A stretch of DNA of 43,582 nt, from the IMG/VR virus record IMGVR_UViG_3300032053_000157, positions 1 to 43,582 of that record. The stretch is one strand, 5' to 3'. The first letter of the stretch is position 1, and each line of letters begins with the position of its first letter. The DNA is from a virus. Shown one piece after another: positions 34,692-41,571 of this stretch. Below the pieces are notes generated by a model. It was given only the letters and a program-made list of their open reading frames with translations. It was not told the DNA's origin and made no database searches. Made by a program: the position numbers and the translations under genes.

Positions 34692-35527
34692 TGAATAAAT
34701 TATTTATTTTTACTTTGAATTGGGAAGGCGCCGAAAAATTAAAAAAGCTTTATCCTTCTTTAATAAAGTCTTTAAAAGATATTAATTATGAGTGGTTTAT
34801 AAAAGATAATAATTCAAAAGATGATTCGGTTGATTATTTAAACTCGTTTAATAATAAAAATATAAAAATAATCAAATATAAAAATAATTTGCAAAATTTT
34901 GCACAAGGAATGAATTTTTTATTTACAGAGGCTAAGCCTGATGATGAAGATTATGTTTTATTATTAAATAATGATATCATATTTAATGATTCAAATTCAA
35001 TTAAAAATATGATATCAATAATGGATAAAGATAATGATGTTGGCGTAGTTGGCGCTAGACTATTATATACTGGAACAGATAAATTGCAGCATGCTGGGGT
35101 TGTATTTCATCCTGGTAATCATGGACCTAATCATTTTAGATCTGGTCAAAAATCTGATACGAATTCTGAAAAAAACAGACTTTTTCAAGTTGTAACTGGC
35201 GCTGTCCTATTAACAAAATCTAAATATTATAAAACAATTTACACAGATAATAAATCTGGAATCAATGGAATGGATGAAAAGTTCCATTGGGCATTTGATG
35301 ATGTTGATTTATGTTTATCAATTCATTTAAAATTAAATAAAAAAATTGTTTATTGCGGTAAAACCAATATTTTTCATGAAGAAAGTGCATCATTAAAAAA
35401 GAATCCAGCAAATCATATGTTTATGCAACATAATTTTAGTCGCTTAATTGCCAAATGGTTAGGCAAATGTTTATTAAATCAAGAACAATATGTTTGTGAC
35501 CCTAATTTTAATTTGTATGAGAAATAA
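34691..35527 (+). CDS. GT2 family glycosyltransferase (278 aa)
   Basis: The start shares one base with the previous stop. The first strand is MNKLFIFTLNWEGAEKLKKL. It carries WFIKDNNSKDDSVDYL for nucleotide binding, VLLLNNDIIFND in place of the D-x-D motif, GVVGARLLYTGTDKLQHAGV, and FDDVDLCLSIHLKL, which corresponds to FEDTDLSFRAK in the upstream GT2. The same H-A-G and D-D-V-D-L-C-L features are common in rhamnosyltransferase-like proteins. The C-terminal 40 residues are basic and aromatic. It is not a close copy of the GT2 at 32905, so the two probably make different linkages. A rhamnose or deoxysugar donor is suggested by the RmlB-like gene that follows immediately, but this is context only. 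Confidence 0.8.
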   Translation: MNKLFIFTLNWEGAEKLKKLYPSLIKSLKDINYEWFIKDNNSKDDSVDYLNSFNNKNIKIIKYKNNLQNFAQGMNFLFTEAKPDDEDYVLLLNNDIIFNDSNSIKNMISIMDKDNDVGVVGARLLYTGTDKLQHAGVVFHPGNHGPNHFRSGQKSDTNSEKNRLFQVVTGAVLLTKSKYYKTIYTDNKSGINGMDEKFHWAFDDVDLCLSIHLKLNKKIVYCGKTNIFHEESASLKKNPANHMFMQHNFSRLIAKWLGKCLLNQEQYVCDPNFNLYEK

Positions 35528-36490
35528 ATGACTCAGAAAAAGAAATTATTAATAACAGGGAGTTGCGGTTTTATTTTTTCGAATTTTATTCGTAAAATTA
35601 TTTATGATAAACAGCCATATACTGTAGTTAGTGTTGATAAAGTTTCTAAGAATTTATTAAACAATATTTATTGGAATAAAAATCATACATTTCATATTGC
35701 AGATATTACAAATTCACATATTATGAATACAATATTTGAATTTGAAAAGCCAGATATAGTTATTCATGGCGCTGCTGAATCATTTGTTGACGCTTCTCTT
35801 AATAATCCTACTAGCTTTATAAATGCGAATGTATTAGGAACACAAATTGTAATTGATTGTTGTGTTAAGTGGGGAACCGAAAAACTTATTTATGTTTCTA
35901 CTGATGAAGTATATGGTCACTTAACTTCTGAATCAGATCCTCTTTGGAAAGAAGATTCCGCATTAAATCCTAGAAACCCTTATAGCGCTTCAAAAGCGGC
36001 AGGCGAATTATTAGTTAAAGCTGCTTATGAATCGTTTGGATTAAATTATAATATTACTAGGTCTTCAAATAACTATGGTCCTCGCCAAACATCAGAGAAG
36101 TTCATACCAAAAATAATTAAATGTATTTTAAATGATGAAAAGATTCCTGTTTATGGGCAAGGGTTGCAAATTAGAGATTGGATGCATGTATATGATAATT
36201 GTAATGGAATATTATCTGTATTAAATGATGGTAAGACAAATGAAACATATAATATTTCAGCCAATCAAGAATTTACTAATATTGAAGTAGTTCAAGAGAT
36301 TTGCAATGCTATAAAAAAGGGGCATGACCTTATCGGGTTCTGCAAAGATAGATTGGGGCATGATTTTAGATATGGAACTGATTCTTCCAAAATAAGAGAA
36401 TTAGGATGGAAACAACAGTTCAAATTTAAAGACGGAATTAAAGAAACGATTGAATGGTATTTATCAAATAAATGGTATTTAAATCATTAA
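35528..36490 (+). CDS. rmlB: NDP-glucose 4,6-dehydratase, RmlB-like (320 aa)
   Basis: This is an extended short-chain dehydrogenase that would convert dTDP-glucose (or a similar NDP-sugar) to the 4-keto-6-deoxy intermediate, the second step toward rhamnose and other deoxysugars. The NAD site is LLITGSCGFIFSNFIRK (Gly-x-x-Gly-x-x with Phe-Ser in place of the usual third Gly). VIHGAAESFVDASLNNP follows. STDEVYG (near residues 123-130) supplies the Thr-Asp-Glu set that distinguishes 4,6-dehydratases, and YSASK (Tyr152, Lys156) the catalytic pair. RSSNNYGPRQTSEKFIPK and GLQIRDWMHVYDNC match RmlB sugar-binding parts. The length is slightly below the usual 330-360. No rmlA, rmlC or rmlD is visible, so the host or genes outside the window must supply them. 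Confidence 0.85.
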   Translation: MTQKKKLLITGSCGFIFSNFIRKIIYDKQPYTVVSVDKVSKNLLNNIYWNKNHTFHIADITNSHIMNTIFEFEKPDIVIHGAAESFVDASLNNPTSFINANVLGTQIVIDCCVKWGTEKLIYVSTDEVYGHLTSESDPLWKEDSALNPRNPYSASKAAGELLVKAAYESFGLNYNITRSSNNYGPRQTSEKFIPKIIKCILNDEKIPVYGQGLQIRDWMHVYDNCNGILSVLNDGKTNETYNISANQEFTNIEVVQEICNAIKKGHDLIGFCKDRLGHDFRYGTDSSKIRELGWKQQFKFKDGIKETIEWYLSNKWYLNH

Positions 36491-36507
36491 TTTTTATTAT
36501 AATTTGA

Positions 36508-36515
36508 TATATAAT
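36508..36515 (+). promoter_or_regulatory. Possible -10 element before the FtsZ-like gene pair
   Basis: TATATAAT lies in the 37-base gap and is followed by GTGAGG, the ribosome site for ATG 36528. No clear -35 is present. The layout resembles the starts at 29817 and 39916, where a TATATT element is also close to the ribosome site. Confidence 0.35.
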
Positions 36516-36527
36516 AAGTGAGGAAAA

Positions 36528-36803
36528 ATGGAATTGTCTGAAGACCAAAAAATTCAATTAATTAAACAAGCAATCTCTTCTGTTGAAGGCTGGAAAAATC
36601 TTGCTTTATCTTTAAATGGAGACCCGTCCAATAAAGAAAAGTGCATTGAGCTATTAAGAAAAATTGGTGGTGATAAGATGGTTGCTCTTCCAGTAATTAT
36701 TGAAAGTACTGGTGAGCCAGATGAAGTATCAATTACTTTTAGTGATGCATTAATAATGGAATTAGAAAAAAATATAGATTTGTTAAATAAAAGGAAAGAA
36801 TAA
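36528..36803 (+). CDS. Small acidic protein upstream of the FtsZ-like gene (91 aa)
   Basis: ATG 36528 follows GAGGA with good spacing. The product has an N-terminal helix (SEDQKIQLIKQAISSVEGWK), a GDPSNKEKCIELLRKIGG segment, then two predicted strands (MVALPVIIESTG, DEVSITFSD) and a C-terminal charged helix. No helix-turn-helix or membrane segment is evident. Its stop directly abuts the start of the FtsZ-like gene, so the two are probably co-translated. A regulator or adaptor of the filament is a reasonable guess, but there is no sequence signature for one. Confidence 0.7.
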   Translation: MELSEDQKIQLIKQAISSVEGWKNLALSLNGDPSNKEKCIELLRKIGGDKMVALPVIIESTGEPDEVSITFSDALIMELEKNIDLLNKRKE

Positions 36804-38192
36804 ATGACGTCCAAATCTGTTACAGAAGAAGTGCTTTTAGAAGTAATTGCAGATGATGTATCAAATGCAGAAATAAAAACAATAGTAGAGTCACAGCCTC
36901 AACAAAATGCAGATGTTGATTTAAGCAAGCTAGCCGCATTAAAAGCTAAAAATCAAGCAAAACAATCTCAGGAGCAACCTATGTCAGCAAAAATTGTAGC
37001 AAAAAAAGAAAGAAGTTTAGTTTTAGGTATCATCGGTTCAGGGCAAGCTGGATCTAGACTAGCAGAGTCCTTCTATAACCTTGGCTATGACGCTATAGCC
37101 ATCAATACAGCCTTACAAGACCTTAAGCACATCAATATGCCAGATTCTTCTAAATTGCTTCTAGAAGGCGGATTAGGTGGTGCAGCAAAGACTTTATCAA
37201 TTGGTCATGATGCCGCCGAAAATCATAGAGGAGAAATCTTACAATTAGTCAATGATAAATTAAGCCAAACACAAGTTCATGTTTTATGCACAAGCCTTGG
37301 TGGTGGATCTGGAGCCGGCTCAGCTGAAGTATTAGTTGATCTATTATCTGCTTTAGAAAAACCATTAGTTGTTATAGCCGCCCTCCCAATGGAAAATGAA
37401 GACGCCCAAACTAAATCAAATGCCTTGGAAACATTAGCTAAATTAAGCAGATTAACTCAAAGCAAAAAAGTTCATAATTTAATCGTAGTAGATAATGCTA
37501 AGATTGAGGCTATTTATAGTAATGTAAATCAATTAGATTTCTTTAATGTTGCCAATAAAGCGATTGTAGAGCCTCTTGATGTATTCAATACATTATCTGC
37601 CGCGCCATCTCCAGTTAAACCACTAGATAGCGCAGAATTTGCTAAACTATTAATTGATGGTGAAGGTTTAACTATTTATGGCAGCGTTAGCGTCCCAAAT
37701 TTTATGGAAGACACCGCAATTGCAGAAGCTATCATTAATAATTTGGATGGTAATTTGCTTGCAAATGGATTTGATTTAAAACAATGTCGTTATGTTGGAG
37801 TAATGGTTGTAGCTAATAAAGATACTTGGGCAAAAATTCCAAGTTCATCTGTTAACTATGGTATGGAAATGATTCAAGATAGATGTGGTCAACCTCGTGG
37901 TATATTCAAAGGAATATATTCTGTTGACTCTGAACCAAATGACTCATTAAAAGTTTATACAATGATGAGTGGGTTAGGATTACCACAATCAAGAGTTGCA
38001 GAGTTAAAAAAATCTGCTCAAGAATTGATGAGTAATGTTAAAGCTAAAGATGATGGAAGAAACTTAACATTAACATTAGATGTAGGAACTACTGATACAG
38101 TCTCTGCCACTCAAAAGATTAAAGATAAAATTTCTGGTAAGTCTTCAGCATTTGGAAAATTAATGACACCAGTTGTTGATAGAAGAAAATAA
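36804..38192 (+). CDS. FtsZ/tubulin-like GTPase with N-terminal extension (462 aa)
   Basis: This is a filament-forming GTPase of the tubulin/FtsZ superfamily. After a polar tail of about 68 residues come the loops in order: T1 GIIGSGQAGSRLAESF, the base/sugar-contact strand AIAINTALQDL, T3 LGGAAKTLSIGHDAAENHRG, the signature T4 loop SLGGGSGAGSAE, LIVVDNAKI (T6), and a T7 loop PLDSAEFAKLL with two acids spaced as in FtsZ (D-x-x-D/E). These acids complete the GTPase site of the next subunit, so activity is likely kept. The C-terminal domain continues to about residue 400, then a basic tail. The pattern is nearer FtsZ than the PhuZ or TubZ groups, as far as reading shows. Phage tubulins move or centre DNA or capsids; the use here is unknown. 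AGGAAAG precedes ATG 36804. Confidence 0.85.
   Translation: MTSKSVTEEVLLEVIADDVSNAEIKTIVESQPQQNADVDLSKLAALKAKNQAKQSQEQPMSAKIVAKKERSLVLGIIGSGQAGSRLAESFYNLGYDAIAINTALQDLKHINMPDSSKLLLEGGLGGAAKTLSIGHDAAENHRGEILQLVNDKLSQTQVHVLCTSLGGGSGAGSAEVLVDLLSALEKPLVVIAALPMENEDAQTKSNALETLAKLSRLTQSKKVHNLIVVDNAKIEAIYSNVNQLDFFNVANKAIVEPLDVFNTLSAAPSPVKPLDSAEFAKLLIDGEGLTIYGSVSVPNFMEDTAIAEAIINNLDGNLLANGFDLKQCRYVGVMVVANKDTWAKIPSSSVNYGMEMIQDRCGQPRGIFKGIYSVDSEPNDSLKVYTMMSGLGLPQSRVAELKKSAQELMSNVKAKDDGRNLTLTLDVGTTDTVSATQKIKDKISGKSSAFGKLMTPVVDRRK
36971..36983 (+). promoter_or_regulatory. Internal ribosome-binding site and in-frame ATG in the FtsZ-like gene
   Basis: GGAG (36971-36974), six bases and ATG (36981) form a near-ideal start at codon 60, just before the conserved GTPase core. 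It could yield a 403-residue form without the tail. Confidence 0.5.
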
Positions 38193-38410
38193 TGATAAAT
38201 TCAGATTATTTGTGTGGATTTATAAATAAAAAAATATCTGCAATAATGTCTAGTGGTAAAAATTGGCGAGGAAAATTAACTAAAGTTGGCACAAATACGT
38301 TTGTATTAACCATATCTAGTTCATATGCTGGTTATGATCCAGATCAAATACATTTATCATTAGAACATCTTGAAAGTTTTTTGGAAATTGAAGTAGCTAA
38401 AATTAATTAA
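38192..38410 (+). CDS. Small beta-rich protein (72 aa), SH3/Sm-like in appearance
   Basis: The start shares one base with the stop of the FtsZ-like gene, and its own stop shares one base with the helicase start, so it is embedded in a coupled run. The sequence has a strand-turn-strand core (GKNWRGKLTKVGTNTFVLTI) followed by DQIHLSLEHLESFLEIEV. Length and strand order suit a small barrel such as SH3 or LSm, but no diagnostic motif is present. It could assist the helicase or the FtsZ-like protein. Confidence 0.65.
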   Translation: MINSDYLCGFINKKISAIMSSGKNWRGKLTKVGTNTFVLTISSSYAGYDPDQIHLSLEHLESFLEIEVAKIN

Positions 38411-39873
38411 TGAAAATAGTAATTAAAGATAATAAATTCGCACAAATATTGTCAGATGATACAGATTTTTTAAAAAAACTTCATAAAGAATTATCATTCA
38501 AACAAGATGGTGTAGAATATACTCCTGCCTATAGAAATGGCTGGAATGGATACACTTATCTTCTTACTAAAACAAATAAATTCCCCATAGGATTATTAGA
38601 TCGTGTTAAAGAATTTGCAACTAATTACTCTATAGAATTTATAATAGAAGACTTAAGACCAAAAATTGAAATATTAGATTCAATCGATATTAGTAAAAAA
38701 CTTCATAAATTAAAATTAGATCCTAGAGACTATCAATTAGAAGCTGTCAAAGCTGCGAATGAAAATCAAAGAGGTATAATTAGAGCCGCTACAGGTGCTG
38801 GCAAATCTTTAATATCTGCACTTATTACTGCTTATCTAAATAAACCAACAACTGTTTATGTTATTGGTTTGGATTTATTAAAACAATTTCATGATTTATT
38901 TTCTGAAATCTTCAATGAAGAAATTGGATTTATTGGAGATGGTATTTGCGAAGTAAGACGAATAAATATTGCAACTGTCTGGACAATAGGCAGAACATTA
39001 TCCTTAAAAAAATCTGAAATATTTCAAGATGAAGAAGATGAAGATGAAAATTTTAATCCATCTAATACTCAAAAGATTTTAAAAATGCTTAGCGATACCA
39101 GAGTGCATTTATTAGATGAGTGCCATATTTGCACTACTGATACAATCAATGCTCTTTATAAAAATATTAATCCAGAGCATCTTTATGGATTAAGTGGAAC
39201 TCCTTATAGAGATGATAATACAGATCTTTTAGTGGAGGGAATCCTTGGTAAAAAAATTATAGACATATCTGCTTCTTTATTAATTGATAGAGGAGTATTA
39301 GCACAGCCAATAATAAAATTTGTGCCCGTTCCAAACATAAGTATGCCAATGGAACAATATCAAACAGTTTATAAAAATTATATTGTTGAAAACGTTGCCA
39401 GAAACAATTTAATTGTAAATCAAACTAAAGACTTATTAAGTAAAAAATATACCCCGCTTGTTTTATTTAAAACCATAAAACATGGTGAAATTTTATTTGA
39501 GATGATGAAAGATACTGGAATAAAATGTGAAATGCTTTATGGCAATGATTCAATAGAAAGAAGGTTTGAAGTAAAACAAATGTTGATAGATAAAGAAATT
39601 GATGTTATATTGGCTTCTACTATTTTTGATTTGGGAATAGACCTTCCAATATTAAGCGCATTAGTGTTAGCTGGTGGAGGCAAATCTTCTATTAGGGCAG
39701 TACAAAGAATTGGCAGAGTAATTCGTAAATTCAAGGGTAAAACACGCGCGGCAATTGTAGATTTTTATGATCAAACAAAATTTTTAAAAAAACACTCTGT
39801 AAAAAGATATAAAATATATTCTTCAGAAAAAGGATTTAAAGTAATTAAATGTAAAGAAATGTCAAAGGCTTGA
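38410..39873 (+). CDS. uvsW: UvsW-like superfamily 2 helicase (487 aa)
   Basis: UvsW of T4 unwinds branched DNA such as R-loops and stalled forks and helps move from origin-dependent to recombination-dependent replication. The length is close to T4 UvsW (about 500). The N-terminal 90 residues look like its small DNA-binding domain (RNGWNGYTYLLTKTNKFPIG). Then follow LDPRDYQLEAV (Q-like region), motif I RAATGAGKSLISA near residue 126, motif II LLDECH near 234, motif III LYGLSGTPYRDD near 261, LASTIFDLGIDLP (motif V) near 400, and motif VI QRIGRVIRKFKGK near 432. An acidic insert (DEEDEDENF) lies near 212. All catalytic residues appear intact. It overlaps the upstream gene by one base. Confidence 0.88.
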   Translation: MKIVIKDNKFAQILSDDTDFLKKLHKELSFKQDGVEYTPAYRNGWNGYTYLLTKTNKFPIGLLDRVKEFATNYSIEFIIEDLRPKIEILDSIDISKKLHKLKLDPRDYQLEAVKAANENQRGIIRAATGAGKSLISALITAYLNKPTTVYVIGLDLLKQFHDLFSEIFNEEIGFIGDGICEVRRINIATVWTIGRTLSLKKSEIFQDEEDEDENFNPSNTQKILKMLSDTRVHLLDECHICTTDTINALYKNINPEHLYGLSGTPYRDDNTDLLVEGILGKKIIDISASLLIDRGVLAQPIIKFVPVPNISMPMEQYQTVYKNYIVENVARNNLIVNQTKDLLSKKYTPLVLFKTIKHGEILFEMMKDTGIKCEMLYGNDSIERRFEVKQMLIDKEIDVILASTIFDLGIDLPILSALVLAGGGKSSIRAVQRIGRVIRKFKGKTRAAIVDFYDQTKFLKKHSVKRYKIYSSEKGFKVIKCKEMSKA

Positions 39874-39897
39874 CTTTATTTAATTAAAATCTATATT
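39870..39897 (+). promoter_or_regulatory. Sigma70-like promoter for the helicase-loader operon
   Basis: TTGACT (39870-39875) overlaps the UvsW-like stop and is followed after 16 bases by TATATT (39892-39897), the same hexamer and spacer as at 29772-29799. GTGGAG just downstream is the ribosome site for ATG 39916. Confidence 0.5.
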
Positions 39898-39915
39898 ATT
39901 TGTGGAGAATAATTA

Positions 39916-40509
39916 ATGGAAGAAAAAGAAATTATAGGTGGCGAATTAACTGATGCCCCTAATGTTAATTATCAAAAGCTTTTTAATAAGTTTTCTGAAA
40001 TAGATACATTGCCAATCCCTGATTGGAAGCCAGGGCATTTGTTAGGTTTCTTTTGCAAAAGATATTATATACAATACAATACAAAATATAAATTCAAATT
40101 TAATAGTCCAAGCCCTTCAAAATGTTTTGAAGTTTTTCAGATTAAAAAACTTGCATCAATGTTGTCAGCAAATCCTAAAATATTAAAAGAATATATTGAT
40201 TGGGTTTATGACACAAAAATTATAGCAGCACGTAAAAAACTTACTTCAATTTCTTTCCTTACAGTTGAAGGATTAGTTAATGAATATAAATTTAAAGTAT
40301 TGTTAGCCCCAGCAAAAGAGATAGATAGAACTACGCCATTATCTGATGAATATAAGAAAATATTCTTTGATGCTGGGGTTGCACTTAATACATATGGTGA
40401 CTTGTCTTTTTTAAATCATATGATAGATATGCCTGCTGAAATTGTTGAAGCTTTTAATAAACTTGAAGCACTTGGATTCAATAAGTCCTTATTAAAGAGC
40501 ATAATATGA
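39916..40509 (+). CDS. Protein of the replication operon, function unknown (197 aa)
   Basis: Not recognised. The acidic N-terminus is followed by DWKPGHLLGFFCKRYYIQYN, a basic aromatic segment (KYKFKFNSPSPSKCFEVF), and helices (KKLASMLSANPKILKEYIDW). The C-terminus is helical and acidic. There is no nucleotide-binding motif. It is the first gene after the promoter at 39870 and overlaps the LSm-like gene by four bases, in a run ending with helicase loader and helicase. That position would suit a replication-initiation or DNA-binding accessory protein, but the sequence alone does not show it. Confidence 0.7.
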   Translation: MEEKEIIGGELTDAPNVNYQKLFNKFSEIDTLPIPDWKPGHLLGFFCKRYYIQYNTKYKFKFNSPSPSKCFEVFQIKKLASMLSANPKILKEYIDWVYDTKIIAARKKLTSISFLTVEGLVNEYKFKVLLAPAKEIDRTTPLSDEYKKIFFDAGVALNTYGDLSFLNHMIDMPAEIVEAFNKLEALGFNKSLLKSII

Positions 40510-40904
40510 AACCAATAAAAGGACAACATGTTCATATTCTATTTAAAAATGGAACCAATATAAATGGTATCGTTGAATTATGGTCAGATAAAGAATCTCA
40601 TTTAAAATCTATTAGTGGTAATAATGATATTATAATTTTTAATACAATTGAAAATGTTATGATGGTTATCTTAAATAAAGAAAAACAAGCCGAAGAAAAG
40701 AAAGAATTATCAAAAAAATTTGAAGCGACATATAACGCTCCATCAGATGATGACCTTAGAAATAAAAATTTAGCTGATTTAAAAAATCTATTAAATCAAC
40801 AAGAAAAAGAAATTATAATAGAAAAACTAAGCTCGCATCATATAACTGATGTGGCGGGAGTAAAATATGGAGTTCCAGGATTTTTCAAGAAGCAAGGCTC
40901 TTAA
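40506..40904 (+). CDS. LSm-like small protein with helical tail (132 aa)
   Basis: Residues 3-58 resemble an Sm/LSm fold: KGQHVHILFKNGTNINGIVE matches the Sm1 pattern (V-x-I-x-L-K-N-G-x-x-I-x-G-x-V), and DIIIFNTIENVMMVIL gives the later strands. After this comes a highly charged helix (residues 60-75) and a C-terminal region with LADLKNLLNQQEKEIIIEKL. Hfq-type Sm proteins bind RNA and LSm rings act in RNA handling, but RNA binding is only inferred here. It overlaps the upstream gene by four bases and the loader gene by 38 bases, which places it firmly in the replication operon. Confidence 0.6.
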   Translation: MKPIKGQHVHILFKNGTNINGIVELWSDKESHLKSISGNNDIIIFNTIENVMMVILNKEKQAEEKKELSKKFEATYNAPSDDDLRNKNLADLKNLLNQQEKEIIIEKLSSHHITDVAGVKYGVPGFFKKQGS

Positions 40905-41571
40905 CCATGTGCCACAAAGAAAATTGGACGAAAAATTATCTGAAATTAAAGATAGTAATTTGGAAGATTCAATTAAAAGATTAAAATTAACAGCTTTCAA
41001 TAGATATTTTGAAAGCAATATTCCTGCAGAGTATTGGGGTCTTAAAATGGAAAAAGATTTTCATGGCGACCCAAGACTTTTAAAACTATATAATGAATAT
41101 GTTAATTCAATTAAAAATAATTATATTAATGGAAAATCTATTTGTTTGGCTGGTAACCATGGTTTAGGAAAAACATTTGTAGTAACTTCTATTCTAAAAA
41201 AAGTAGTACAAAAAGGATATAGTGGACTGTATACTACGCTTAGTGATATTGTTAATGTGTTATTGCAATCTTCTAATGAAGAAAAATTCACCTCTCGTCG
41301 TGAATTAAATATGGTTGATTTTTTAGTTATTGATGAATTTGACTCTAGATTTATTCAATCTGATAACGCAGCTGATTTATATGCACGAACATTAGAGGGC
41401 ATATTTAGAACTCGAAGTCAAAATAAAATTCCAACATTAATGTGTACAAATAGTCCAAATATAATTGAAACATTTAATGGTTCATTAAAAAATAGTGTTG
41501 ATAGTTTATTTAATGGATATTTAAATATATTTCCAGTGTTTGGCGAAGATTATAGAAAAAAGGGAGATTAA
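40867..41571 (+). CDS. DnaC/IstB-like AAA+ helicase loader (234 aa)
   Basis: A P-loop ATPase of the type that opens and loads the ring helicase encoded next. Walker A is LAGNHGLGKTFV (near residues 96-103) and Walker B is VDFLVIDEFDSRF (near 152-159). PTLMCTNSPN gives sensor 1, and ARTLEGIFRTRSQNK is placed like the arginine-finger region of DnaC-like loaders. The N-terminal 60 residues are helical and basic, as expected for a helicase-binding part. GGGAG at 40856-40860 is six bases before ATG 40867 and supports this start despite the 38-base overlap with the LSm-like gene. The following helicase gene starts immediately after its stop. Confidence 0.83.
   Translation: MEFQDFSRSKALNHVPQRKLDEKLSEIKDSNLEDSIKRLKLTAFNRYFESNIPAEYWGLKMEKDFHGDPRLLKLYNEYVNSIKNNYINGKSICLAGNHGLGKTFVVTSILKKVVQKGYSGLYTTLSDIVNVLLQSSNEEKFTSRRELNMVDFLVIDEFDSRFIQSDNAADLYARTLEGIFRTRSQNKIPTLMCTNSPNIIETFNGSLKNSVDSLFNGYLNIFPVFGEDYRKKGD

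Noticed and set aside
36491-36803. The 91-residue gene before the FtsZ-like gene as a TubR-type partition regulator with a tubC centromere
   Set aside because: No helix-turn-helix is evident in the protein, and the 37-base gap upstream has no direct repeats that could act as a centromere.
36804-38192. Evidence for a nucleus-forming (PhuZ/chimallin) phage
   Set aside because: The protein reads closer to FtsZ than PhuZ, and no chimallin-like or multi-subunit RNA polymerase gene is present in the window.
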